A stretch of 50,864 nt of DNA from Blautia sp. (GTDB taxonomy: Bacteria; Bacillota; Clostridia; Lachnospirales; Lachnospiraceae). This document shows positions 24,924 through 34,460 of the stretch, in pieces. The position numbers and the translations under genes were made by a program. The number at the start of each line of letters is the position of its first letter. The first letter of the stretch is position 1. The notes under the pieces were generated by a model that was given only the letters and a program-made list of their open reading frames with translations, was not told the origin of the DNA and did no database searches. Location of the stretch: contig JAMPAC010000019.1 in NCBI GenBank assembly GCA_023667395.1, positions 1 through 50,864 of the forward strand. The letters run 5' to 3'.

Positions 24924-25430
24924 ATGAAAATCGACATTCAAAGTTTTTCCAGTCAATATTTTGTGCGGAGAGTGGAGAAAAATGATTTATCTAAGGTCTA
25001 TGCGCTCTGCAGCAAAAACAGTTTATATTACCAATACTGTCCCCCTGCTGTGACTGAACAAAGCATTATAGATGATATGAATGTTCTGCCGGTAAATAAG
25101 AGTCTCGATGATAAATATTATCTTGGATATTTTGACTCGGATAAGCTGATTGCAGTGATGGATTTCATCATGGCATATCCTGATGAAAAGACAGCATTTA
25201 TCGGGTTCTTTATGACAGATATATCTGTTCAAAACTGTGGAATTGGAAGTAAAATAATTGATGATTTATGCGTATATTTGAAAACCCTTGGGCTTTCAGG
25301 GGTTCGGCTTGGCTGGGTAAAAGGAAATCCACAGGGAGAGCATTTTTGGCACAAGAATCAGTTCAAAGAAACCGGAATCTCATATGATACGGATAACTAT
25401 ACAGTTATTGTGGGACATCGGGTTCTGTAA
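24924..25430 (+). CDS. GNAT family N-acetyltransferase
   Basis: 168 aa. GNAT fold: strand-rich N-terminus, AFIGFFMTDISVQNCGIGSKIIDDL as the acetyl-CoA-binding motif A (NCGIGSK replacing the common Q/RxxGxG/A), and a C-terminal GWVKGNPQGEHFWHKNQF block. The acceptor is unknown. RBS GAGGAAG is 3 bases from the ATG. AT-rich like the patch before it; likely the last gene of the accessory segment. Confidence 0.88.
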   Translation: MKIDIQSFSSQYFVRRVEKNDLSKVYALCSKNSLYYQYCPPAVTEQSIIDDMNVLPVNKSLDDKYYLGYFDSDKLIAVMDFIMAYPDEKTAFIGFFMTDISVQNCGIGSKIIDDLCVYLKTLGLSGVRLGWVKGNPQGEHFWHKNQFKETGISYDTDNYTVIVGHRVL

Positions 25431-25518
25431 ATTCCAGCTTATAAAGTAGTTGATATAGGAACACTTTTTCGAAAAGAGAGTTGACTTTTTGACGGACACT
25501 CCTGGCAGGAGGAAAAGG

Positions 25519-28500
25519 ATGGATTTCAGTTTAAAAAAAGGACAGCAGTGCGTGATACGGATGGATGAGCGGGAGACAGGGGCGGTGAAGATCGCGGTCT
25601 CCAATCTGGCGGGGGATCTGGAGCGTGCCATGGGGATATCGGCGATGATCCTGCAGGGCGCGGGGAAAGAACTGCGCGATGCCAGGGCAGTTTTATGTAA
25701 CGTGGAGAGAGGACAGCAGAGCGGAAAGGAAGTGTCGCGGAAGGCGGGAGAAAAGTCAGGAGCCGGGGAAAAGGTACTGCAGTACAATGGAAAAATATTG
25801 CTGGATGTGAGAGGAGAACTGCACAATGCCGGGGCAGGCTTACCGGATGCAGGAGAAATCAGCGACAGTGAAAAAATTGCGGAAATCCTGATCGGTACGT
25901 TGGATGTTTCAGAAGCGATAAAGGATTCCACAGACTGTTCCCCGCTTTGTGACGCCGCAGGTATCCTGCGGAAAGAAGCATACCTGCACAAAGTTTCGGA
26001 TGGAAAACTGATCATTGCGGGCAGCGACAGGCGTGGAACCATTTATGGGATCTACGAACTCTGCGAGGAGCTGGGGGTGTCCCCGTGGCATTTCTGGGCG
26101 GACGTGCCTGTGCGGAAGAGGCAGGAATTTTCATTGCCGGAAGACTATGTGAATACGGACTATCCTTCCGTGGAGTACCGGGGCATTTTCATCAATGACG
26201 AGGAAGAACTGGAGGCCTGGGTGCAGAATTACATGGGGGAGCCCACCATCGGCGTGAAAACCTACGAGAAAGTGTTTGAACTGCTGCTGCGCCTGAAAGC
26301 CAATTATATCTGGCCTGCAATGCATGTGAATTCCTTTAACCTGACGCCGGAAAACGGCGCCCTGGCGGATCGGATGGGCATTGTGGTGGGAACCTCCCAC
26401 TGCGATATGCTGATGCGTTCCAACAACCGGGAGTGGAAGCCCTGGATCAGGAAAAAGGGCTATGACGACGCGGTCTACGATTATTCCATAGAGGGCAGGA
26501 ACAGGGATATCCTGCAGGAATACTGGAAAGAGAGCGTGGAGCAGAACCGGGATTTCGAGGTCTGCTATACCCTCGGCATGAGGGGTATCCACGATTCCGG
26601 GTTTGAGACGAAGAACCTGGAGGGGAAAACGGAGGAGGAGATCAGAAGCGCCAAGGTATCGCTTCTGGAGACCATCATTTCAGACCAGAGAAAGATATTA
26701 AAGGATACCCTGGGGCATGAGACCATGATGACCTTCATTCCCTATAAGGAAGTGCTGGAACTCTATGACAACGGGCTGGAAATACCGGAGGATATGACGC
26801 TGGTATGGGCAAACGATAATTACGGCTATATCCGCCGCTATCCCTCTGAAAAGGAGAAGTTGCGCAGGGGCGGCAATGGCATCTATTACCACAATTCTTA
26901 CTGGGCGCCGCCCAGCATGTCCTATGTATTCCTGTGTTCCATTCCCCTGGCCCACACCAGGAACGAACTGCAGAAAGCCTGGGACGAGGGCATCCGGAAG
27001 CTGTGGGTGCTGAACAGCGGGGCAATGAAGCCCCTGGAGCAGGAGATCACCTTTTTCCTGCGGCTGGCATGGGAGATTGGGAAGCCGGGCGCTCTGACGG
27101 AGAATGTGGAAGTTTTTACTGAGGACTGGATCGACCGCACTTTCACCGGAAAGATCGGGGGACAGGTATCCGCCCTGCTGAACGATTTTTCCCAGCTGAC
27201 CAATGTGCGGAAGGTGGAGAACATGGATCAGGACGCTTTTTCCCAGACTGCCTACGGGGATGAGGCGGCGGTGCGCATCCATCGGTATGAGGAACTTTTT
27301 AACCGGGGGAACGGGTTGTATGAAACGCTGCCGGAGGAGGAAAAGGACGCCTTTTTCCAGCTGGTGTTGATGCGGATCCATGCCGCTTATTTCACGAACC
27401 TTGCGTATTATTACGGGGACAGGAGCACGCTGATGCATGGGCGTGGGAATATGCAGGCGGCGGCATTCTATACGGAAAAATCCAGGGAGGCGGAGGACGC
27501 CCGGAGGAAGCTTCTGCATTATTACAACCATGTGATGTGCGGCGGGAAGTGGAGCGGTATCCTGAACCCCGAGGGCTTTCCCCCGCCACGTGCGGCCATG
27601 ATGCCGGTCTGCACGCCGCCCCTTGGGATTTCGGGCGAACCGTCCATGCGGGTGGATCTCTGGAATGAAGCGAAGGAACTTTGCTTTGTGACGCCGGGGG
27701 AGAAATGGATCGAGATCGGCAATCAGGGAACCGGGGAATTTGACGTGCGCCTGCGTGCGCCGGAATGGGTAAAGCTTTCTGCGGAAAGGGCGGTGATCCA
27801 CAGGGAACAGAGGATCCTTGTCAGTGTGTCCGGGGAATGGGAAGAACGCCTGGGAGAGATCGTGGTGGAAAACTGCAGCGACGGGAGCCTGCGGCGGATT
27901 CCGGTCAGGACGGTGAAGCCGGAATATGACAGCGCGGGATGCGCGCTGGAAGAGGACGGGATTATCGTGCTTGAGGGCGATGCTGCAGGGGAAAGGAAGC
28001 CAGAGGGCGGCGTTGCAGGGGAAAGGAAGCCAGAGGGCGGCGTTGCAGAGGAAAGGAAGCTTGAGGGCGATGCTGCAGGGGAAAGGAAGCCAGAGGGCGG
28101 CGTTGCAGAGGAAAGGAAGCTTGAGGGCGATGCTGCAAGGGAAAGGAATCTGGCGGGCGACGCTGCAGGGGAAAGGAATCCGGCGGGCGTCACCGTGGTG
28201 GAAAGTCGGGCAAAGGGCAAAGACACAGAGGAGCGAAATTTAGAACCTGCTCATTTGTCCGGTAAAAATATTCAGGTTGAGAAAATAGGAATTGGCAGTC
28301 TGCTGGGAGAATGTGCGGGGGATGAAAGTCCGAGAGGCGCAGGAAAGATGTTCTCCCGCGATTTCAGGATCATCCGCAGGCTTGGCCGTATGCAGGGGAA
28401 CCTGGTGGAGGCGTGCGTGCAGAGGAATGCGGATGACCTGGATTCCACAGGAACCATGCCGGGGGCGGAACCGCTGTCATACTATTTCGCAGCGCACAGC

Positions 28501-29577
28501 AGGGGAGAATTCCTGTTGGAGATACACAGGTTCCCGTCCCTTAACTCTGTGGGCAGGCTTCGGATTGGGATTTCCCTGGATGGCGGTTTGGTTCAGGTTG
28601 TGGAATCTGTGTCCAATGACGAATGGCGCGGCAACTGGAAGAAAAATGTGCTCAATAACGTGGATCGGCTGTACTTGAAACTTTCCGTCCCGGAGGCGGG
28701 AAAACATCGGCTCTGTGTCTGGGCGATAGACAAATATTTCGCCTTTTCGCGCATGGTGATCTATACGAAGCCCAGAAAGGAGAACAACCTGGCGGGTGTC
28801 CGGGGCGCGCAGGCGCTTCCGGCGGAATGGGATATGGATGCCTGGTGCGACCGGTTTTATGGAAAATGGGAACTGCCGCCCAGACCTGTATTTTATGCGG
28901 CACGGGAATATGATCGGGATACCCTCGCGGTGACCTGTAAGATGGCGCAGGCGATAAGCTATGGCGGGAAAGTGACGCCGGAATGGTACCTGGAGCGGGG
29001 GCAGGAAGCCTTTGAGGAAACGGACGGCGCAGTCAGGATAGACGCGGCGGCCGCACTGGCCCGGAGCGGCTGCGCGTGGACAGATGACGGGCAGGATTTA
29101 GGAGCCGGATCGGAAATCAGGCAGGCGGCCAGTCTCTGGAAGCATTGCAGCAGCGAATCTTTCGGGCGCAGCGGACTTGCGCTGTACATCCGGGAACCGG
29201 AATTAAGCTGGACGCCGGACAACGCACCCAGCCTGAATTACCGTCTCCGATGCGAAGGCGGGGAATATACGCTCTGGATGCTGTCCAAGTTTAACCTGCG
29301 GGAGGAAAGTTCTTTCAGCATCGGGATAGATAATGAGATCATTTCCCCTGGGAAACTGTACGGAAACGGCGCACTGTGGCGTTATGAGGCGGAGCAGATC
29401 TACCGCTGGACGCCTGTGGCGCAGTTGTCCCTGGAAAAGGGGGAACACATATTGCACATCTTTGCCCTTGCGTCCGGGATGAGATACGACAGGTTTTATC
29501 TGACCAGAGGGACAGAGTTGCCGCCCATGGATACGGAATGGGCAGTGGAGAGGAGACAGGATGAAGTATCATTTTAA
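25519..29577 (+). CDS. GH115 alpha-glucuronidase-like glycosidase with a repeat insert
   Basis: About 1352 aa. GH115 enzymes remove 4-O-methyl-glucuronic acid from xylan or its oligomers. The family core runs from ~175 to ~560, with SDRRGTIYGIYELCEELGVSPW, NYIWPAMHVNSFN, GIVVGTSHCDML and NDNYGYIRRYP recognisable. The C-terminal half holds carbohydrate-binding-like beta domains. Residues 819-888 are seven 10-residue tandem repeats (30 bases each), absent from typical members as far as I recall. No signal peptide, so cytoplasmic and acting on imported oligosaccharides. AGGAGG 6 bases before the ATG at 25519 fixes the start. The stop overlaps the GH2 start by 17 bases. Confidence 0.88.
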   Translation: MDFSLKKGQQCVIRMDERETGAVKIAVSNLAGDLERAMGISAMILQGAGKELRDARAVLCNVERGQQSGKEVSRKAGEKSGAGEKVLQYNGKILLDVRGELHNAGAGLPDAGEISDSEKIAEILIGTLDVSEAIKDSTDCSPLCDAAGILRKEAYLHKVSDGKLIIAGSDRRGTIYGIYELCEELGVSPWHFWADVPVRKRQEFSLPEDYVNTDYPSVEYRGIFINDEEELEAWVQNYMGEPTIGVKTYEKVFELLLRLKANYIWPAMHVNSFNLTPENGALADRMGIVVGTSHCDMLMRSNNREWKPWIRKKGYDDAVYDYSIEGRNRDILQEYWKESVEQNRDFEVCYTLGMRGIHDSGFETKNLEGKTEEEIRSAKVSLLETIISDQRKILKDTLGHETMMTFIPYKEVLELYDNGLEIPEDMTLVWANDNYGYIRRYPSEKEKLRRGGNGIYYHNSYWAPPSMSYVFLCSIPLAHTRNELQKAWDEGIRKLWVLNSGAMKPLEQEITFFLRLAWEIGKPGALTENVEVFTEDWIDRTFTGKIGGQVSALLNDFSQLTNVRKVENMDQDAFSQTAYGDEAAVRIHRYEELFNRGNGLYETLPEEEKDAFFQLVLMRIHAAYFTNLAYYYGDRSTLMHGRGNMQAAAFYTEKSREAEDARRKLLHYYNHVMCGGKWSGILNPEGFPPPRAAMMPVCTPPLGISGEPSMRVDLWNEAKELCFVTPGEKWIEIGNQGTGEFDVRLRAPEWVKLSAERAVIHREQRILVSVSGEWEERLGEIVVENCSDGSLRRIPVRTVKPEYDSAGCALEEDGIIVLEGDAAGERKPEGGVAGERKPEGGVAEERKLEGDAAGERKPEGGVAEERKLEGDAARERNLAGDAAGERNPAGVTVVESRAKGKDTEERNLEPAHLSGKNIQVEKIGIGSLLGECAGDESPRGAGKMFSRDFRIIRRLGRMQGNLVEACVQRNADDLDSTGTMPGAEPLSYYFAAHSRGEFLLEIHRFPSLNSVGRLRIGISLDGGLVQVVESVSNDEWRGNWKKNVLNNVDRLYLKLSVPEAGKHRLCVWAIDKYFAFSRMVIYTKPRKENNLAGVRGAQALPAEWDMDAWCDRFYGKWELPPRPVFYAAREYDRDTLAVTCKMAQAISYGGKVTPEWYLERGQEAFEETDGAVRIDAAAALARSGCAWTDDGQDLGAGSEIRQAASLWKHCSSESFGRSGLALYIREPELSWTPDNAPSLNYRLRCEGGEYTLWMLSKFNLREESSFSIGIDNEIISPGKLYGNGALWRYEAEQIYRWTPVAQLSLEKGEHILHIFALASGMRYDRFYLTRGTELPPMDTEWAVERRQDEVSF
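27973..28182 (+). repeat. 30-bp in-frame tandem repeat (7 copies) in GH115
   Basis: Seven head-to-tail 30-base units encode EGDAAGERKP-type decamers with two alternating versions (GDAAGER / GGVAEER). A degenerate eighth unit follows. Highly charged, likely a disordered linker between the catalytic half and the C-terminal domains. Confidence 0.95.
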
Positions 29578-32500
29578 CTATTGCTGGCATTTCCTGCTGG
29601 CGGACGCGTTTCCCATGAAAGAGGCCGTGGAAAAGTGGAAGGACGATCAGGGACGGTATTTTTACGAAAGGGATTATCGGGAGCAGGGCTGGCAGGAGGT
29701 GACGCTTCCCCACACCTTTAACGACGGGGACCTGTTTGTCGCGCCCATCCAGGACGCCGGAAGCGGGCAGAAGCGCACCTGTGCCTTTTACCGGAAAATG
29801 TTTTCGCTGGAGGAAGCATGGCGGGGCAGTAAGATCCTGCTGGAGTTCGAGGGGATGCGCCAGACCTGCTATCTGTATGTGAATGGCAGGATGGCGGGCT
29901 ATTATGAGGCGGGGGTGGCGCCTTTTGGTTTCGATATCACTTCCTATGTGGAGTTTGGCGGGGAGAACCTGATCGCCCTGGCCACGGACAATACCGCCAC
30001 CCGGAATATTGACTTCTGTATCGCGGAGACGCCCAATGAGCCGGGAGTGGAGCCGGGTTCCTATCTTCTTGCCCAGGATAAGGCTGTGCCGGAGGACAGG
30101 CAGGGGGTGGGATTTTTCTGGAACTGCAATGATTTCAACCCCTCCCTTGGGGGGATTACCCGGCCTGTGTACCTGCATGTGAAGCCCAAGGTCTATCTGA
30201 CCCTGCCATTGTACAGCAACCTGCAGACCAAAGGCGTGTATGTGTATGGCAGCGACTATGATCTGGAAAAGGGAACGGCCCGCGTCCATGTGGAGGCGGA
30301 ACTGCGGAATGAGAGCGGCAGGGAGGCGAGGGCGCAGCTGCGGGTTTCGGTGGAGAAGTTGACTGGAATCGGTGCAGAAAAGGCTTCCGCAGGGCATCTG
30401 GACGGAATCGATGCAGAAACGGTTCTTGCGGAGGGAACGGGCGAAGCCAGTGCAGAAACGGTTCTTGCGGAGGGAACGAGCGAAGCCAGTGCAGAAACGG
30501 CCTTTGCAGAGGGAACGGACGGAATCGATACAGAAACGGTTCTTGCGGAGGGATCGGACGAAGCCAGCACGGAAATGTTTTCCGCAGGGCAGTCCGGCAG
30601 TACCTGTGTGCATGTTTTCTCCTCAGGGCAGGTCACAATTCCCGCAGGCAGTCCCGTGATACCTCCCCTGTCCATCACCCCTGCGGACGCCTATAAAAAA
30701 GAAATCCTCGCGGATGGCAGAATCCACTATGTGCCAAGGGAAGAGGAGGAAGTATCCCCCACCGTCGCGGATTCCGTACAGACAGTGGGGATCAGCGCTG
30801 TTTCCGACGCAATTTCCCTGCGCTTCTGGAACCTGGAGGACCCTTTCCTGTACCGGGTGCGGATAGAACTTCTGGTGAACGGGGATGCGGTCGATCAGGA
30901 AGTGATCGAAACGGGATTCCGTAAAGTGGAGTACGACAAGGACAAGGGTATCGTCATCAACGGACATTCCGTGTGGCTGACCGGCTACGCCCAGCGCTCC
31001 ACCAATGAGTGGGCGGCGATCGGCGTGGCTCCGGAATGGCTGAAAGACCAGGATATGATGTGGCTGAGAGAGAGCAATTCCAACCATATCCGCTGGATGC
31101 ATGTGGCTGCCACGCTGCCTGATATCCGCAGCTGCGACCGCCACGGCGTGGTGTGCACCCAGCCTGCAGGAGATAAGGAGAAAGAGAATTTCGGACGCCA
31201 GTGGAACCAGAGAGTGGAACTGATGCGGGACATCATCATCGCGTTCAGGAACCATCCCTCCATCCTGTTCTGGGAGGCGGGAAACAACAGCATCAGCCTG
31301 GAACACATGCGGGAGATGACGGCATTGAAGCGGCTGCTGGATTCTGACGGCGGGCGTTTTATGGGGTGCCGCACCATCAACACCGAGGACGTGGTGGCGG
31401 AATCGGAGTATGTGGGCACCATGCTGAACCGCCACGCCGCCCGTTTCTTGGCGGAGCACGGCCCCATCACGGAAACGGAGTACAGCCGGGAGGAGGCTCC
31501 CAGGAGGATCTGGGACGATTTTACGCCGCCTGATTTTGATTACCGCAACAAATATATCGGAAAGGGCGGGAAAAAGCAGGTGGGCCGCGATTTCTGGGAT
31601 CTGACCATGGAGGAAATGATCCTGGCGGAGGCAGGCGGATATGCGGAATTTTTCCATGACCGTATCGGCGGCGCTTCCGGAAAGGATATGTACAGCGCGG
31701 CTGCGGCTCTTTGCTGGACAGATTCCGCCCAGCATGGCAGACAGTCCTGGTCAGAGAACGGACGCATGAGCGGCAGGGTGGATCCGGTGCGTATCAGGAA
31801 GCAGAACTTTTATCTGTATCAGGTGATGCAGTCTGGGGCACCCATGGTAAAGGTGATCGGACACTGGAATTATCCCCCTGAAGAAAAGGAAAATTACCGC
31901 TATCCCCTGAAGAAATTCAACGGGGAATTCTGGGAGGAGACCGGGGAGTACGCATACAGGGAGCCGAATAAGAAGACCGTGTATGTGGCGGGAAGCTACC
32001 ACATCCTGCGCATGGAACTATGGATTAACGGGGAAAGGGCGGGAACCAGCGGGAAACCGGTGAACAGCTTCCTGTTCCCCTTTGAGAATATTGATGTCAC
32101 CAGAAAAGGCGAGAGGCGGATGGCCGGATCCGGCAGAAATGACAGCGGAGTGGCAGCAGGCCTGGCCGGAGACGGCAGTGTGACGGCAGTCGGTTGCGGC
32201 GGGAGTGACAGGATTGAAGCCGTGGGCTTCGATGAACAGGGCAGGGAAGTGGCCAGGGATGTGATCTACACAGCGGGCAAGCCTGCGAAGCTGCACCTGA
32301 CGCTCCACACTTCCCCCCAAGGATTCCTGGCGGACGGGGCGGACGTGGCCTATCTGGATGTGGAAGTGTTGGATGGGGAGGGCAGGCTCTGTCCCCTGTG
32401 CGACAGCCGCATCGATTTTGTGACGGAAGGGGAAGCGCAGTTCCTGGGCGGTTACAACAGCGGACGCTTTAACGGCTATGGAAAAGCGGACAGCGTGATC

Positions 32501-33154
32501 CATCAGGAACATGTCTATGCGGAATGCGGCAATAACCGGGTGTTCCTGCGTTCCACTTTCCGGGCGGGAAAGATTTCCGTGAAAGCGGTGATGGAGGGCG
32601 TGCCTGCGGAAACCGTGGCCTGGGAGAGCGTGGCGGTGGAGAGGGAGCCTTTGAGCCTGCATGAGCCCAATGTGTGGTATGCCGATTATTCCGCGCAGGC
32701 GCCGGAAAGGGAGGACGCTTTCCCGGCGATCCCGGCGGCGGATGCCCTGAAATACCAGGCGCCGGAGCAGGATTACTGTAAGATACTGATCCAGGGCCAG
32801 GAGCCGGATAACGGCGGGGTGCCCAGCGTGAACAGGAACGGAAGCGTATGGGGTTCCGTGCTGATCATCCTGGAGAGGATGCTTTCTACCTGGCCGGACA
32901 GGGAACTTTTTACCTATGGGTTTGACCGTGAAAAGGGCATGCTTACGGTGCATTCCGGGGATAATACCATCCTGGCGGAGGCGGGCAGGACGCACCTGCT
33001 GGTGAACGGGCAGGAGAACCTGATGGACGGCGAGCCCTATGTGACGGAACGGGGAGCTTTCGTGATGGAGGTAAACGCCCTGATTCCCTATATTCGGAAT
33101 GTCAGCTGCCAGTACGACGACAGGGTGCATGTGTTGAGGATTGAGTTGAAATAA
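29561..33154 (+). CDS. GH2-type glycoside hydrolase with DUF4982 and a repeat insert
   Basis: 1197 aa. Order: GH2 sugar-binding domain (~1-220), an immunoglobulin-like domain interrupted by six 13-residue repeats (269-346), a TIM barrel (~440-700), DUF4982 and further beta domains (~780-1040), and a C-terminal copper-amine-oxidase-N-like stalk domain (~1090-1197). The nucleophile region TETEYSREE is present, but the acid/base motif usually written GNE reads GNN here (NHPSILFWEAGNNS). So the mechanism or subfamily may differ, or the acid lies elsewhere. No signal peptide. Translation is probably coupled to the GH115 gene. Likely removes a sugar exposed by, or needed for, GH115 action. Confidence 0.85.
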   Translation: MKYHFNYCWHFLLADAFPMKEAVEKWKDDQGRYFYERDYREQGWQEVTLPHTFNDGDLFVAPIQDAGSGQKRTCAFYRKMFSLEEAWRGSKILLEFEGMRQTCYLYVNGRMAGYYEAGVAPFGFDITSYVEFGGENLIALATDNTATRNIDFCIAETPNEPGVEPGSYLLAQDKAVPEDRQGVGFFWNCNDFNPSLGGITRPVYLHVKPKVYLTLPLYSNLQTKGVYVYGSDYDLEKGTARVHVEAELRNESGREARAQLRVSVEKLTGIGAEKASAGHLDGIDAETVLAEGTGEASAETVLAEGTSEASAETAFAEGTDGIDTETVLAEGSDEASTEMFSAGQSGSTCVHVFSSGQVTIPAGSPVIPPLSITPADAYKKEILADGRIHYVPREEEEVSPTVADSVQTVGISAVSDAISLRFWNLEDPFLYRVRIELLVNGDAVDQEVIETGFRKVEYDKDKGIVINGHSVWLTGYAQRSTNEWAAIGVAPEWLKDQDMMWLRESNSNHIRWMHVAATLPDIRSCDRHGVVCTQPAGDKEKENFGRQWNQRVELMRDIIIAFRNHPSILFWEAGNNSISLEHMREMTALKRLLDSDGGRFMGCRTINTEDVVAESEYVGTMLNRHAARFLAEHGPITETEYSREEAPRRIWDDFTPPDFDYRNKYIGKGGKKQVGRDFWDLTMEEMILAEAGGYAEFFHDRIGGASGKDMYSAAAALCWTDSAQHGRQSWSENGRMSGRVDPVRIRKQNFYLYQVMQSGAPMVKVIGHWNYPPEEKENYRYPLKKFNGEFWEETGEYAYREPNKKTVYVAGSYHILRMELWINGERAGTSGKPVNSFLFPFENIDVTRKGERRMAGSGRNDSGVAAGLAGDGSVTAVGCGGSDRIEAVGFDEQGREVARDVIYTAGKPAKLHLTLHTSPQGFLADGADVAYLDVEVLDGEGRLCPLCDSRIDFVTEGEAQFLGGYNSGRFNGYGKADSVIHQEHVYAECGNNRVFLRSTFRAGKISVKAVMEGVPAETVAWESVAVEREPLSLHEPNVWYADYSAQAPEREDAFPAIPAADALKYQAPEQDYCKILIQGQEPDNGGVPSVNRNGSVWGSVLIILERMLSTWPDRELFTYGFDREKGMLTVHSGDNTILAEAGRTHLLVNGQENLMDGEPYVTERGAFVMEVNALIPYIRNVSCQYDDRVHVLRIELK
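30365..30598 (+). repeat. 39-bp in-frame tandem repeat (6 copies) in GH2
   Basis: Six units of 39 bases encode 13-residue motifs such as GIDAETVLAEGTG and EASAETVLAEGTS. Outer units are more diverged than inner ones, as expected from internal expansion. They fall inside a beta-domain rather than at its edge. Confidence 0.92.
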
Positions 33155-33179
33155 GCCAAATGGATGACGGAGGTGCAAT

Positions 33180-33503
33180 ATGTATAAAAATATCGAGAAA
33201 CAGGTGAGCCTGAAACTGAAAGACCTGGTGGAATACCAGAAAGGCCAGGTGGTCAGCAAGACGCTGGTGCAGAACGAGCAGGTCGGCATGACGATCTTTT
33301 CCTTTGACAAGGGGGAGGAAATCTCCACCCATGCCGCAGGCGGGGACGCCATGGTGACCGTGCTGGAGGGAACGGGACGCTTTACCGTTGGCGGCGAGGT
33401 CTTTCTCCTGAAAGAGGGGGAGACCCTGATCATGCCCAAGGATATCCCCCATGCCGTGTACGGCGAGGAAGCGTTCAAGATGCAGCTGATCGTTTCTTTT
33501 TAA
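33180..33503 (+). CDS. small cupin-domain protein
   Basis: 107 aa, a single cupin barrel. Motif 1 (FSFDKGEEISTHAAGGDAMVTVLEG) has one His and the usual glycines; motif 2 (LIMPKDIPHAVYG) has the second His. Possible metal ligands are fewer than in full cupin enzymes, so it may bind a ligand instead of acting as an oxygenase. It follows the GH2 gene by 25 bases with GGAGG ahead, so probably cotranscribed. Confidence 0.85.
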   Translation: MYKNIEKQVSLKLKDLVEYQKGQVVSKTLVQNEQVGMTIFSFDKGEEISTHAAGGDAMVTVLEGTGRFTVGGEVFLLKEGETLIMPKDIPHAVYGEEAFKMQLIVSF

Positions 33504-33535
33504 AGAGTTTCACAGGAACCGCCCGGCTGCATATG

Positions 33536-33568
33536 ATATCACAAATACCGACAGGGGTTTTGTGATAT
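33536..33568 (+). promoter_or_regulatory. hairpin holding the RBS in its loop and the start codon in its stem
   Basis: ATATCACAAA (33536-33545) pairs perfectly with TTTGTGATAT (33559-33568). The 13-base loop contains AGGGG, the only Shine-Dalgarno-like site, and the first two bases of the ATG (33567-33569) end the stem. This could control translation or be a DNA operator. Confidence 0.6.
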
Positions 33569-34442
33569 GGATTTAAAAGGCAAATGTGAGGATTACGCGT
33601 TCCCCCCACAGCATCAGAACAGGCAGCCGGGCTTTCAGTACGTGATGGATCCCATTCCCGTCTCCGAGTGCGGGAAGACCTGCCGTAAGCTGGAAAATAA
33701 GGTTGCTTTGATCACGGGGGGCGACAGCGGCATTGGCCGGGCAGTGGCCTATGACTTTGTGAAAGAGGGCGCCTCGGTGGTCATTGTGTATTATGATGAG
33801 GAAGTGGATGCCGGGGATACCGCTGAAAGGATCAGGGAACTGGGTGGCAGATGCCTGCTGCTTTGCGGGGACTTAAAGGATCCCAGCTTCGCGGAGTACT
33901 GCGTGGACAGGACCATAAAATGCTTTGGAAAGCTGGATATCCTGGTAAATAATCACGCGGTTCAGTATATCCGGCGCAGCATTCTGGATATCTCCCGCGA
34001 GCAATTGGAATTTACATTCAGGAATAACGTATTTTCATTTTTCTATCTGATCCAATATGCCCTGCCCTATATGAAAAGGGGCGGGAGCATTATCAACACC
34101 ACATCCGTGACCGCATATGAGGGAAATAAGGATCTGATCGACTATAGCGCTACCAAGGGCGCCATTGTGGCGTTGACCAGATCCCTTTCGCTGTCCCTTG
34201 TGGAACAGGGCATCCGGGTAAACGGTGTGGCGCCGGGTCCCATATGGACACCGTTGATTCCTGCGTCCTATTCGGCGGAGGAGGTTGCCACATTCGGGAA
34301 GAAGACTTCCCATGTGCCCATGGACAGGGCGGGACAGCCCTGCGAGGTATCCCCCTGTTATGTCTTCCTGGCATCGGATGATTCCAGCTATATGACGGGG
34401 CAGGTGCTTCACCCCAATGGGGGAACCATAGTAGGGTCATAA
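33567..34442 (+). CDS. short-chain dehydrogenase/reductase (general-stress type)
   Basis: 291 aa SDR. A ~45-residue N-terminal extension with PQHQNRQPG is typical of the YdaD/GSP39-like subgroup. NAD(P) motif TGGDSGIG (50-57), NNHAV (128-132), catalytic S180, Y193 and K197 (YSATK) are all present. Substrate unknown; relatives are linked to stress responses in Bacillus. Its start codon lies in a 10-bp hairpin. It converges with the HipA-like gene. Confidence 0.9.
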   Translation: MDLKGKCEDYAFPPQHQNRQPGFQYVMDPIPVSECGKTCRKLENKVALITGGDSGIGRAVAYDFVKEGASVVIVYYDEEVDAGDTAERIRELGGRCLLLCGDLKDPSFAEYCVDRTIKCFGKLDILVNNHAVQYIRRSILDISREQLEFTFRNNVFSFFYLIQYALPYMKRGGSIINTTSVTAYEGNKDLIDYSATKGAIVALTRSLSLSLVEQGIRVNGVAPGPIWTPLIPASYSAEEVATFGKKTSHVPMDRAGQPCEVSPCYVFLASDDSSYMTGQVLHPNGGTIVGS

Positions 34443-34460
34443 GCGGCCGCAGAGCGGGTG

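Noticed and set aside
27973-28182. CRISPR array
   Set aside because: The repeats are contiguous with no spacers and encode protein in frame.
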